Shown: piece by piece, positions 1 through 12,200 of the stretch
How positions within the stretch are numbered: the first letter of the stretch is position 1
How the letters are laid out: each line of letters opens with the position of its first letter
Assembly (NCBI GenBank): GCA_949987565.1
Contig: OX465102.1
Coordinates: 30,657,444 to 30,721,443, forward strand
Length of the DNA: 64,000 nucleotides
Reading direction: 5' to 3'
Source of the DNA: Luidia sarsii
Taxonomy: Eukaryota; Echinodermata; Asteroidea; Paxillosida; Luidiidae
Position numbers and translations under genes: made by a program
The notes under the pieces: model-generated
What the model saw: only the letters and a program-made list of their open reading frames with translations
Told to the model about the DNA's origin: nothing
The model's database searches: none

Positions 1-204
1 AAACAATTTACCGGGGGGGGGGGGGAGACACAGAATGGCAGTCAGCCTTCCAAGATCAGTGTCGCTCAGTCGATCTCTCGATCACAAGAGAGATCGACCT
101 GATCGGTCTTCCGACCATCATGGGCTAGCTACGGCTATAGCACATACTTCAAACGAAACATTCTGATCTTCTGCTGTATACTTCTGCGCCCTCTGTGCAT
201 GGTT

Positions 205-550
205 GTAGTCGACTTAAAGGTCAAATTGCCACAGTCTGTGTTAAACCATTAAACATCCCCAAAAAAGCAATCCTGCGTAGGTTTTAGCTCAAATTTTGGT
301 GATCTGAGAAAGTAGAAAAAGGTTAAAAAAAATCACGGTTTTTGCACCATTCTGAAGTGTAAGAAATGGTTTATTACTTGCAAGTAATATGTTTGTGTGA
401 AGATTTCTAGGGTAGTCCAGCATCCCAGACTGTACGATTTCAACATAAGGATTACATCATGACCATCTACAAACTGTGTAAATTAGAAGGAAATAATTAT
501 ATGGACATCGATGTTTTCCGACCTTCAGAATGCTGTATTGGGCCTAAGAT
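205..550 (+). mobile_element. MITE, ACAACATTGG superfamily, diverged copy
   Basis: Shared blocks with 55853-56168 and (reversed) 46120-46515 include gtagaaaaaggttaaaaaa, gaagatttctaggg, gatttcaacataaggatt and atggacatcgatgttttccg. Its own termini are eroded. Confidence 0.6.
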
Positions 551-585
551 AAAGTCCCAAATAAACTGTCTTGTACATATACCGG

Positions 586-909
586 GTAGTGTCAAATAAT
601 AAGAATTGATTCACTCATAATTGTGACCCAGCATAACGACATGAAAAATATCCCACCAAAACACTTTTTGAGTAAACAACGCCTGAAGTTAAAGTATCTT
701 CACAATTCGATTACAAATACATTTTTTTCCTTTTTTTTCTTCGGATATTTTAAGTATTAGAGGATATTATATTTGGATATCATTTGAAAGCTAATGGTAT
801 ACTCTTTCACATCATTAGAAAACCTCAAAATCTCAAAAGTGGGGTTATTCCTCATTATGCTGTGCCGGGTCACAATTATTCACTCATAATTATTTATTTG
901 ATGACCCCC
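586..909. mobile_element. Inverted-repeat element near the left window edge
   Basis: cactcataattgtgaccc and agcataacg (about 612-638) match the reverse complement of gggtcacaattattcactca and ctcattatgctgtg (853-888). The outer parts gtcaaataat and tatttgatgac also pair. The interior is AT-rich with no ORF. Confidence 0.5.
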
Positions 910-1450
910 TCGTGGATCGCAAAAATATTTAGAAAAATAGGGGGTGCCTGATAAATATGAATAATAACACCTCTGCATTTATCTTTCTCTTGGTAGGATG
1001 GATATACGACGCTAGTGGCACGTACGACCTAGCATTCATCATTCTTGGCACCGTACCGATCATAACTACCATTCCACTGGTCATTGGAAAGGCGATGAAG
1101 AGATTTTAGACGGACGCAGGGTTACGTCCCAACCCTGCAACCGACCGGTCGAGCTGTCTGTCAACCACGCAGCGTGCAGAGGCCGACCCTTACGAATCCG
1201 TTTCCTTGCCTTATTACGAAAATAATGGCGTGTCCCAAAATACACGAGCCGCGTTGCTCCAATGTAATTAACCACTTCGAAAAAGAAGAAGAAGAAGCAC
1301 ACACACAAAACGAAACGTGTATTCTGCTATAAGTTCTCGTACGTCCTATATATCTCGTACTTTATGAAGCTACAGATTTGAAACTCTTTGAAGCCGGTTA
1401 CAAAAACAATCAGTCGCTATTGTATTATACTTGAACACATTTTCTGACCC
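910..1450. other. Upstream DNA, no feature recognised
   Basis: Unique-looking sequence. A (gaa)n stretch near 1280 underlies a spurious minus-strand ORF. Confidence 0.4.
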
Positions 1451-1509
1451 TGCCTTTGAGAATGGTCCTGCTAGGATCGAAACGTCAGGCCCACTAAATT
1501 TTGAGAGTT
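1451..1509 (+). repeat. GAAACGTC repeat family, single plus copy
   Basis: tgcctttgagaatggtcctg, then ctaggatcgaaacgtcaggc and ccactaaatttt. Confidence 0.75.
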
Positions 1510-2290
1510 GAACACATTTCTTAAAGGAGTCAAGCTCTAATTAAACTCATGCGAGAGGCGGATAGCCACTTTTTTTGAAACTCAGAATGCGACAGTACAA
1601 CTATACAAGGCTGGAAGAAGAAACATTTTACCTCCACCATCCCCTTCTGTCCCCAGAAATGATAGACTTGGTGTGATCGAGATTATTTTCCCATTTTAAT
1701 TTGGTAAGATCCACTAGAATGACCCTGGTATAATAATAAGTTATTAACGGAAGGTTTGAATAATTATAAGGTTCTTGGTCATTGGTTGGTTTGGTCATGC
1801 AACGTATCAGGTTTGATTTTGGTTTAAGAGGATTTAATTATCTAAATTAGTTGGGTCGTGTTTGGTTACATCATTTCATTTTTTCTTTAAACTTGTATTT
1901 CTATATATTTTTTAAAATTTAGAAAAAAGTAGCTAGCAAGGTTTTTTTTCTTCATACAGAAATTGTGCGAAATTGAGGTTTTTTTTCAGAATACGTACCC
2001 TGCATCTTCTCCTCCGATCGTTGGATGGTTTATAACGAGTTATGACGATTATGACGGTCGAGGGAATCGCGAAAGGTCGGACGGGAGTATATAACGGGAG
2101 TCGACTAGTAGTGCAAACATTGAGATCATCAGCTAAAATTATGTGGAGATGAATCACGTGTGGGAGCCTATGTATCATCATTTCGAGGGAACGATTTTTT
2201 TTTCGAGGGGACGAAACTTACTATTTTCATCATGGTGCAGGGAACGAAATACATGTACTCTGTCCACGGGAACGAAATAACAAATAATCT

Positions 2291-2410
2291 TTGCCTTTGA
2301 GAAAGGTCCTGCTAGGATCGAAACGTCTCGGGCCCTCTAACTTTTGAGATTTAATCTCTGATAAATTTAGTGGGCCTGACGTTTCGATCCTAGCAGGACC
2401 TTTCTCAAAG
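2291..2410. repeat. GAAACGTC repeat family, inverted pair
   Basis: The plus half (2291-2350, ctaggatcgaaacgtctcgg) and the minus half (2362-2410, tagtgggcctgacgtttcga) flank about 12 bp. The arms differ by small changes, so this pair is older than the one at 10471. Confidence 0.8.
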
Positions 2411-2420
2411 AAATGATTTA

Positions 2421-3077
2421 CAAGAAATAATCACTAAACGTACTCTCGCGGCCTCCGTACTGTGCGAACTGATGGACTGCGGCTTCAAATTACAAACAGA
2501 TCTATGGAACTGCCAGCAGGGGTGCAGCTGTAGCCAATTCCTTTTGACTTGTGTGTTCTTTGCAGCCAATCCTATCGCGGCAGCCTGATGTGCCGCAATG
2601 CCTTGTGGGAAATTGGAAAAAATATGACTTCATAACCACGTGATTAAGATATCGGCTAGCACGCAACGGCTGAATGCCAAACAGCGTCTGATTGGGTATT
2701 GGGAAATTATTGATAACTACTTGTTTAATATTTTAGAGATTTTAAAAAGTATTTTACGAATATCATCTCTTACATTATATTATAATTATTATCTTATTCT
2801 TTTAAAAGTAAATAATTACATCTGTTTTGATTGTAAATTGTTTTTATTTAAGACACGCTCAGAAAACTGACCAATCACATCACAGCTTAGTTAGATGTTC
2901 GTTGAAAGCAAACGTATGTCTACGCATTATTGGCGTTTTTGCAGAGCGGGACGGCGTGCGCCTTGCATTGCCGACAAATCCTGTCCAAAAACTACAAAAT
3001 GCCCCAATTGTTTCTGGAGTAGTTTCCTCCCAGGTCGACCGCAACTCTTCCTAGATCAGCGCAGTCCAGCGTTCACC
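2421..3077 (+). promoter_or_regulatory. Putative PCF11 promoter and 5' UTR
   Basis: This is the first stretch upstream of the PCF11 start that is not an obvious repeat. It has CCAAT-type motifs (agccaatc near 2564, gaccaatc near 2869) and no clear TATA box close to the start, as expected for a housekeeping gene. The transcription start cannot be fixed from sequence. An in-frame ATG at 2895 lies in a frame open to 3239; I treat 2895-3077 as 5' UTR. Confidence 0.35.
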
Positions 3078-3230
3078 ATGGCGGAGGCCGTGAAGAAGGA
3101 GTACGAGGCGTCGCTGTCCGACCTGACGTTCAACAGCAAACCGCTCATCAATATGTTGACGATGTTGGCGGAGGAAAACATCAAATACGCACGGCAAATC
3201 GTCGACGTCATCGAAGCGCGATTACAGAAG
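3078..3230 (+). CDS. PCF11: PCF11 exon 1 (coding part): N-terminal half of the CTD-interaction domain
   Basis: Residues 1-51. The segment SLSDLTFNSKPLINMLTMLA is the highly conserved first helices of the Pcf11 CID, followed by AEEN and a helix ending in IEARLQK. It ends AAG|GTTATT, phase 0. The start ATG at 3078 sits in ACCATGG. Confidence 0.9.
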
Positions 3231-6200
3231 GTTATTTAACTTGCATACATAAACAGCTTTTCAAGTTTAACCCGAAAAATGTGTGTTTTTGAAACAAAAT
3301 TAAACAAAGTACCTTAAGCAGGCAAGGCGTTGGTTTGTCACTTTTTGACTTTGTGAATTAAACATTCCAAGATGGCGTCCACTAACTCGGCCTATTGTTT
3401 GCTTAGTTATTCATTGTGGGCTAGTGCCGTAGCGGCAATTGACCTTATCACTTACCAAAACCATCTCAATCATAATTGCAGAAATGATCTCACACGGAAT
3501 GAGCCCGTAATCCGTATTGTCCGTGCATTTGATCCTGAACGTCAGGTTTTTTGGACCCTGCATTATTTTTACTTTTAGTTTTGTCTGTGTATAGATAGAG
3601 CCGGCTATCGTACCACAAAAGCTATTCAACCTGACCCTCACTTAGCTGGTGTACGTTGCCACATTGTATGCATTAAATACATGTGCGTACCGGATACCGT
3701 TGCGTGGAAGGTACCCAACAAATTAATGAATATTCATCAATTCTTGCAGCGAGATCGTGCACATAGCCGATCGATAACGTCATAAATAAGCAACGAGCGA
3801 TCTTAGTTTTTGTATGATTTTTTGAAGAAATATTCAACTGTAACATGCAACATCGGTACAAAAATAATTTTGAATAAAAAAGCCATTAAATACGAAATTT
3901 AATTGAAAGAAAGATTATCCATGAAAACCAATTTTACAACCATGAACCTTTGACATGCAGTACATGTACATATGGACCCCTACACTCGTGCGCAATCAAT
4001 TGCGTATCACACGAAAGTAAAGGGTCCGGTTGAATAGCTTTAGTTTTATGGCACGGGCACCGGCAGCCGTCTCTATATACACTACCATTTTAATCCTTGA
4101 CCTGCCCGAACCTTCAAATTACTTATTCTTAACTGTTGTTAGGGATAGCTATTTCATCATCTGTGATTCAATCAATCCTGCACCTCCCTAAGATTAAGAA
4201 TAATATTACGGCTACGTTTGCTTTCTTAAGTGTAGATGTAATTGCCTTGAATTTCTTCACATTTGTATTCCAAAGTTGGTGTAAAATTTACCAAAGTCTT
4301 TCATTTTTGTTTCAACTCATATTTTGCGTATTTGTCTAAATTCTAACTACATGTATTACAACAGTGGACCTCAGTTACCAGAGCACTTGATGCACAGTTT
4401 GTAGTTAAGATTTTGTTGTCAAAATCCCCAGTTTATGATACTGCAAAATCTTAGGTACGGTATGTTTTCTTCAGTATAGATGGTGAAATAACTACTCTTA
4501 TTCAGTAAGCTATGATTTTGTGGTTTACTTTCCAGTAGCAGTTGAAATAATGGAATCAAGATTACTACATAATATTTTGTACATATTTAAAAAGGAATTT
4601 GGAAAGTTATTCCTGGTGAAATTTAAAACATACTAGCATAGTACATAAGATAAAATCTGACATCTTAAATGAAACAAGCCGAAAAAATTGAGACTAAATT
4701 TACTGTTATTACTTGGTTTTTAATGAGATTAGTTATTACTTTAGATCAAAGTTGTTCATTGAAACTGGAAAGTAAATCACTTTGTCAAGGAACAGCACAT
4801 ACTTCTCAAACAAAAAGAAATTTCATGAACCCATCTCTGCCGTATGTTTTGGAAAGTGAATGTCCATGTGAATGATGTGGGTTGAACAATAAAGTGTATT
4901 GTTGCTTGACCAAGCGTCCACCAAGTTTTCATTTATACTGTCAGTTGTTAAGACAGGACCTTCTGGTGCATTTTGACGTAAGCATCTTACTTCTTAGAAA
5001 ATGGAGCATTGATCAGTGGTCAGTAGACTGCTTAGTTGCCATCAAGGATTATTAAAAAAACATTTTAGTCTCTTGCGGCACATGCTCATTTGCCTCCACT
5101 GTTAATTAATTCATCGTGGTTTGTTTCAAGTTCAACTAGAACTATGAATATGGAATGAGAAACAAGGTTTGTTTTTCACTTTTAGAATTCCTTTTGGGGG
5201 ATGAATTGAGTGACCCCAACTTTTTAGTAAAAAGTATTATGGCATCTCTTTAATTGAATTGTAAAATGTTATCACTACTCCGAGCTTTATTATTTATTAC
5301 AGTATTTATTTTATGGAGAAAACCTAACAAGTGTATTACCGAAGAGGTTTATTGCTGCCAGTGCCCCTTTATCTGCAGTCTGATTCCACACCTGCTTGAA
5401 ATTTCACAACATTGAACAGTGATCGTGTCGGATTGCAAGTATGTATGACGAAAGTGTAGTGAAATCACACCATGCAGCTTCTACAAGTTGTAACTTGTAA
5501 CCCACGCTCGAGGACCAATCAAACCAAGATACGAGGAACTGATGCAGAAATGCTGCATGTGAAATTATTTTAAGCTTTATCAAAGATTGAATGGCTACTA
5601 CGTGTACACTGTAAAGGCGACTTGACAATCGCGCATCCCCCTGAAAAGTGGTTACATGACGTAGTTGTCTATTTGTACGTATGGCGCGTCATGGGTTAGG
5701 TGGCTTTGGCTATTGTAAGTATTGAACGCCTCGCGTGGTCCCCAATTCGAGAAAAAAAATCCAGTACACTAAAGACGTTCAAATAAAAATGTGCGAAATG
5801 GCAAATAAAGACCTGATGCCTCGAGAGGTAATCTGGAGATTGGAGATAGCAGCTCGTCACGGCCAAGACCCTGAACCTGACTGGATGCTTTTTCTGCGAT
5901 GGCGGTACAGAGAGAGAGAGAGAGAGCACCGAACCCATCACCTGTGACTGAACAGAATGCCTTAGAGACTCAAGCGTTGGCCACCTGATGGAGAAATCAC
6001 ACTCGGCCGAATCCAGAATTCCCGACTGACTTGCCAGACTTGTATTTCCCTCTGGGGAAAACGAACAACCCAATTCGAAGTAAAAACTGTAAAAAAAAAA
6101 AAAAAGGCCTTGCAGTTGAACAGCTCTTGGTAAGTGGGTCCGCACAAGATGCACACAAACGCGCGCAAAGACAGCAGTTTGCAGATGAGATGCACAGGGT

Positions 6201-9200
6201 GAGCCTGGGAGGTAATACACTTGTTCTTTCTGGGCATTTTTGCTTTTCCTGTTAGCTTGCGGTAAGCCGTTGTCAACCATTGGTCGGAAAATTTTTAAAA
6301 CTTTTGTGTAAAGTAACCTGACCAGAGTTTGTGGAGTGGAAAAATTTGCTACACCTTTGGAGTTTTTATCAACTGGATTGGGGGAAAAAATCATACTAGA
6401 GTGATAGGGATTGTGCCTGTAACTAAGAAAAAGAAAGGAAATGGCCATTGTTTTATTGTTACATGATTCTGTGTTTGCTTTGATTTGGTGACTGGTCCAG
6501 TTCTGTTTCCAGACATTGTACCGTTGTCACTTGAATCCTGTGCTCTGAAGAAGAGTTGCTGTATCTTAGATTTTATTTTTTGTGTTCCTTTTTTTTAAAG
6601 TTTGTGAATGACGCAAAGCAAATGCTATGCCACAGATCTTAACAAGAATTACTGGTCTTAGTCTCTATTACTGTCTCCTTCAAGACCACTTCCTGTTTCA
6701 CTCCATGTCCCTCGCTGTCTTTTCTCGTGTGTCAAAACACCGTCCTGTCTGTCATACACTCGTTCTTCATCCATATATCTAGCTGCCATTTCCCTTGCCG
6801 TCTTCTCTGGTTATTTGTCAAAACTCAAAACACCATCCTGTCTGTCATACACTCGTTCTTCATCCCTATATCTAGCTACACTTTCAATATCTGTGCTCGG
6901 TATACTCTGAGCAAGAACACGGCTCTCTGCTCTAAAAGCTCTATCAACAAAAGTTAGTGCTGAGCGCCATTTAAAGTGAAATAAAGTGTGATAACATTTG
7001 TTTGTATTTCCTTTGATGCAGGATACCCAGCTGATTACTGAATGTCTTATCAACCCCTTTCACACTTCAAGAAAATCAAAGCTGCCCCCCTTACTGCTTT
7101 CAATCATTTCCCTGAGCAGTCGTTTTATTCACCACTCTGTAAAAACTGAAGAATAAAAGGAAAAAAAAAGAGAAAAAAAGAAAGATTGGTGAAGGATCGA
7201 CTCCCAGGTTAATGATTGAGCAAGAGATTTTGGCTGTTTTCGGATTTGTGGAACGTCCCAAAAGATGGAAAGCTTTGAACATTTGTGCCGGAATCCTGGC
7301 TCTGAGCAGGGGCCGTGGGTACTGCCAAATTGATAACATCTAAGGAAATGGTACTGGGAGGGAAAGATGAGTGATACAAATGGGCACTGTTTTTCCACTA
7401 AGCATGGTCTATTGCGGTCTATCGTGGTCTGTTAAAAAAGAAGGAAGATAATAAGCATTTCATCTTTTTTGAGGCGTTCCCATCCCAGCATTGAAAAGAT
7501 TGGCTGACTTTGTTCCCGAAGTAAAAACACTTTCAACAAAAGCCCATTAAGAAATGCTTTGAAAAGGGGACTGGCCTTGTATCGGATGAATGGTGTACTA
7601 AACTTTTAAGAATTGCCACCCATCCGGAGGAGTGTTAGAGGGGTCCAGATTGACAAGATTCCCCCCACACCCTCGAATCTATGCAGGCCAAACCGACCGA
7701 AAAGCTGCCCGTTCTCTACCTTGTGGACTCCATCATCAAGAATATGAAAGGACCTTACCTGGAGGCGTTTACGCCAAATATTGTTCGGACATTCAGCAGT
7801 GTGTTTGAAAAGGTTAGCCGCCAGTCGATAGCGGGAAGAGTACATGCATTAGATAAGGCCTGCTTGTGGCTGGGATAAACAAAATTTGGAAAGACCGGGA
7901 GATGAACCGGATAGTGGGTGTTGGATTTTTATTGAATTTGTTCTTTTAATGTTTCTTTTCTTAGAATATGACTGCCTTGAGTAATGTGTTTGATCTTTTG
8001 AATAAAAAAATGAATGTTTTTTTTTAAAGTTATAATTATTCAAAGAATTTGACTTCGGATTTATTAACGAACTTCAAAACAGATGTCCAGTGCATTTTTA
8101 TTGATTTTTTGTGATAATTGCCGTTGTAAAGGAACTTCTTGTGCTGGTGTTGGTCACTGTCTAGCCAAGCCCTAGAAAAATAAAAATAAATGCCTAATAA
8201 AAACCAATCGCCCTGTATCCCAGATTGACTCAATAAGGCCAAATGTACACTGACCCATTCGTACATGACTCACTACCAATCCACATCAAATACCCACCAC
8301 CACCACCACCACCACAAGAAACCCCTTCTGACCTTGGCAGAATGAAAAACCTAAGTTTTTGAGAATGTGAATGTCCAAATTCATAGCCCAAAGTTGAGAG
8401 ATGCCCCAAGCACAAATTGAAGAACAGAATGACAGTAAAAGAGATATGCTGCCTTTTCGCATGCAAGTTACTGTATAAAGAGAACCAATATCTGAAGATG
8501 AAAGCTGTCCTATCCTTTAGGTAAACACTCTGACCCCACCCAGAAAAAGTCTGACCTTGAGAATTGATTTGCCCCCACCCCCCTCCCTCCCTGTTAATAA
8601 AATCTTAGGTGGATGAGAAAACCCGGCTGTCCCTGTTCAAACTGCGGCAGACGTGGGCCAGCTACTTCCCTCCCAAGAAGCTGTACGCCATGGACCTCAA
8701 GGTGAAGGAGTTGGATCCGGCCTGGCCCATCTTTGCCGACCCAAACAGCGCCAAGCAGCCAGCGGCCAGCATCCATGTCAACCCCAAATTCATCAAAAAG
8801 GTATATCACACTGTGCAAGTCTGATTCTGATCGGATAAGACATCCAAGTACACTGGGTTTCAGTTCTGGGAGGAAAGTGTGGGGTGGGGGGGGGGGTTGG
8901 CCGGGGTTCATTCAAGATATGGAAATTAGCAAGAGTAATACAAGAGTTTCAAGCTACTGAGTAATAATTTTTTTTTTTTTACATGGCCTTTCTAAGCAAA
9001 ATCCTGGACATTTTTCGATAAAAAAAGTAATTCAATCATTCACCAAGTCCTTTAAATATTCTCTCAAAATCCCCCCCCCCCAAAAAAAACCAATTGTCCA
9101 GTGAAATACCTAATTGCTGACGGTACAGGTCAACAACTTGTGCTATGGAAAGTAGTGGAACTTATTGCCATGGTGATGAGTTTACTGGCAGATGTTAACT

Positions 9201-12200
9201 GGTGGTTGTGTAGGGGATGGGAACGCTCTTGAGGTGAACCTTGACCTCTTCATTGTCCACTCCCCACCACCCTGAAACTCTTAAAGTGAGTTAACTAGCC
9301 TGGGAAATTCTTATTATAGGGTGAACACTCTTATTCTGGGCGTGGTTCCAAGGGGGGGGGGGTATCAGCAACCCTAGCTCACCCTTAAACGAAAGTAAAT
9401 CGTTGGGTGCCTGGCAACAGGGCATAAGTGCATCCAGACGCTAATATCCCTTTATGCCCTTCGGCTGGTCCGTTCGATGACATTTTAGTTTGACAAGTAG
9501 TTTTACGTCATCGTGACAAAAATATGTGAACACGGATTTTGGATAGGATTGAAGCGGGTACAAAATGGAATATAATGGATGAATGAAAGACAAAGACCAT
9601 AGTGGACTTAGTTTGCCTTTATGCCCTTCTGCAAGGCACCCAGCGAAATACAGGAGATAAAAAATATAACCAAAATGAAAAACTAAAACATAAAAAGAGA
9701 AATCAATATGAATAAGTAAGCCAGCAAATTAATCAGTAAAACATCTTGAATGACGAAATTAAAGAAATGGCAGGTAATATTCATCCGGTTCCTTAGTCTG
9801 ATTGGCCAATTGCCATTACATCATGGTACTCTGACACTTGACCAATCAGGGTAAATGATCATGAATATGCATATAATCAGCAGGAACGACCTCCAGGAAG
9901 AATGGTGTTGCCGGGTGAATATACACTTCCTATAAGAAAATACGTATCGCACATTCTGAGCATGATGTAGTATATTCCTTTAAAAACCAAAACTCTTTTT
10001 GGACTTGTAGCCCAGTGTTGAGCCAGCCAAGCCACCAGCTCTGTCGGCCCCTACCCCCACTGTCCGGTTGTCGGAGGAAGAGCTGGCAGAACTTAAGAAG
10101 AAAGAGAGCGAACGGCAGGAGATGGAGATGAGGCAGCAGCTGATCAAGAAGCAGGAGCAACTCCTGCAGCTGCAGCAGCAGCGTCTAGAGTTTGAACTGC
10201 AGCAGACCCAAAGCAGGCTTGAGGAGCAGGTGAGAGGGAATCTGTTGCCGCAGACGCTTCTGCGTTTTGGTTTGCTGCGGCTTCAAGTCACACACGAGTC
10301 TGTGGGAGCTGCTTAGATAGTGGCTGCTGCCACTTTTTCATGGACCTGTGTGTGATGTCCTGCCATAGCCGATGAATTCAGTTGTGGCATATCACTTGAA
10401 AGTGACGTCAAAGCCCAAATGTCTTTGAATTGCTTACTGACACATTAAGAATCGATTGAGACTGGTGTTCTTAAAATTTAGTGGGCCTGACATTTCGATC
10501 CTAGCAGGACCTTTCTCAAAGGCAGAGTGACAAGGACAAAACAGATACATACTTTTGTCCTTGTCACTCTGCCTTTGAGAAAGGTCCTGCTAGGATCGAA
10601 ACGTCAGGCCCACTAAATTTTAAGATTTACATTTTGGTAATTTTAGTCAGTAAGCAGTTTGCAACATTTTTGTATATCACCTTGAGACCTTGAGACTGGT
10701 GAACATTCAAGCTCTGCTTACACTGAATGGTCTGTGTAAAGGTACTCTTGTCACTCTTCACTTTCCCTCAGGCCCAGGAACTCAAGCAGAAGAATGAGCA
10801 GCTGATTTTCCAGCAGCAGGCATTACAGCAGCAGGCTATTCAGCAGCAGCAGCAGCAGCAAGCTGTAGCGGCGCCCTGGCCCGCAGCCCAGCCGGCCATG
10901 AACTGGCCAGCCAGCAGCATGGCCATGGTGACCAGTCACGCCGGGGTGGCGGTCATTCCCGGCCAGGATCCGGTCCTCGGACTGCAGGCCCAGGGGCCTG
11001 GTTTCCTGCCGCCACCCCCTGTCCCGCCGTTCAACCAACCTGTACCCCAGCCACCGCAGCAGCCACCAATGCATCCTGTTCTACCTATGCAGCAAGTTCC
11101 CCCTGTCCCACAGGTGAGATGCCCAAGTATTATGATTATTTCAGATTTCTTTTGTAAAGCCACTGGCGGCCCAAAGGATGAATTGGAATGGCCTAGAAAT
11201 GACCAAAAAAAAGGAATAGAATTACATTCATATCATCATACGAAGAACAAGATTTTGATATTCAAAGCCCTTGGTCACATGCAAGTAAGTGGGCACGGGT
11301 TAATTCTGTGTTGATCTTAGTCTCATCTACTTATGTCAAAAGTGGCATTTCATTCTATGGTATTCGAAAGGCCTGTTCTCAAAGTGCCTCTTTCCCCTCC
11401 TTGCTGATCCTCAGGTTCCTCAGTCTGCACCCCCCAGTCGAGATCCGCGTGTGACGCGTGACCCAAGACTGGCCAGGCGTGACGCTAGACTGCGTGGCAG
11501 CGAGCCGCCGTCGACAGCGCCTGCCTCGGTGCCCAGCTCCCAGCTGGCTGTTGCGACCGTTCCCCCCGTCCAGAGCGCGACCACTGCGTCCGTCTCCGTG
11601 CCCCAGGCCCTGCCGACGGTGACCTCCAGCGACACCCCGCAACCGGCCGTGCAGCAGCTCAAGAGCGTGGTCACCATAGCGCCCTCGGTGCCTAGCGTCA
11701 AACCGAACGCCCAAAAGCTGACGGAGAAAGGACACCAGCCCGCCAAGGAAGTGAAATCCGCAGTGTCCAAGCTGCCGCCGGCAGACAAGAAGGTGGAGGC
11801 TAAACTGGAGGCCGCGCCAAGCGATAAGAAAGACGCCAAAACGGAGACCAAGCTGCAGGAGACCAAAGCTGCAGATGGCAAGTCCGACCCCAAGGCCAAA
11901 TCCGAAGCGGCATCCAAGTCGGCCAAAGCCAACGAGCGCTCGCCCCGTCGCTCGAGCGACGACAAGAGGGACGCAAGGAGCGACGCTAAACCCCGGGACA
12001 GGGTCTCGCGGGAGCCGGAGCGGAGGACCAGCCGCGATTCCAAGAAGGACTTTGACAAGAGGGACAGTTGGTCCGTGAGGGAGAGGGAGAAAGACAGCCG
12101 GGAGCGAGACCGAGAGTACCGCGATCGTCTGAAGGAGCGGGCAGGCGGCTCCCGGGAGTCTTCCCGGATACCCAACTCGAGGCGGAGGTCCAACAGGTCG

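Noticed and set aside
2895..3077. Upstream in-frame ATG extending PCF11 by 61 residues
   Set aside because: The extension has no similarity to PCF11; the ATG at 3078 has better context and is followed directly by conserved CID sequence.
5726..5947. Coding-looking plus frame (QIKMCEMANKDLMPREVIWR) in PCF11 intron 1
   Set aside because: Fairly protein-like but no family recognised; it ends in a GA microsatellite and does not fit PCF11 phase or homology. A database search could revive it as a transposon or pseudogene fragment.
5696..6448. 250-codon minus-strand frame in PCF11 intron 1
   Set aside because: No recognisable domain, low-complexity parts including a poly-T-derived Phe run, and no splice support.
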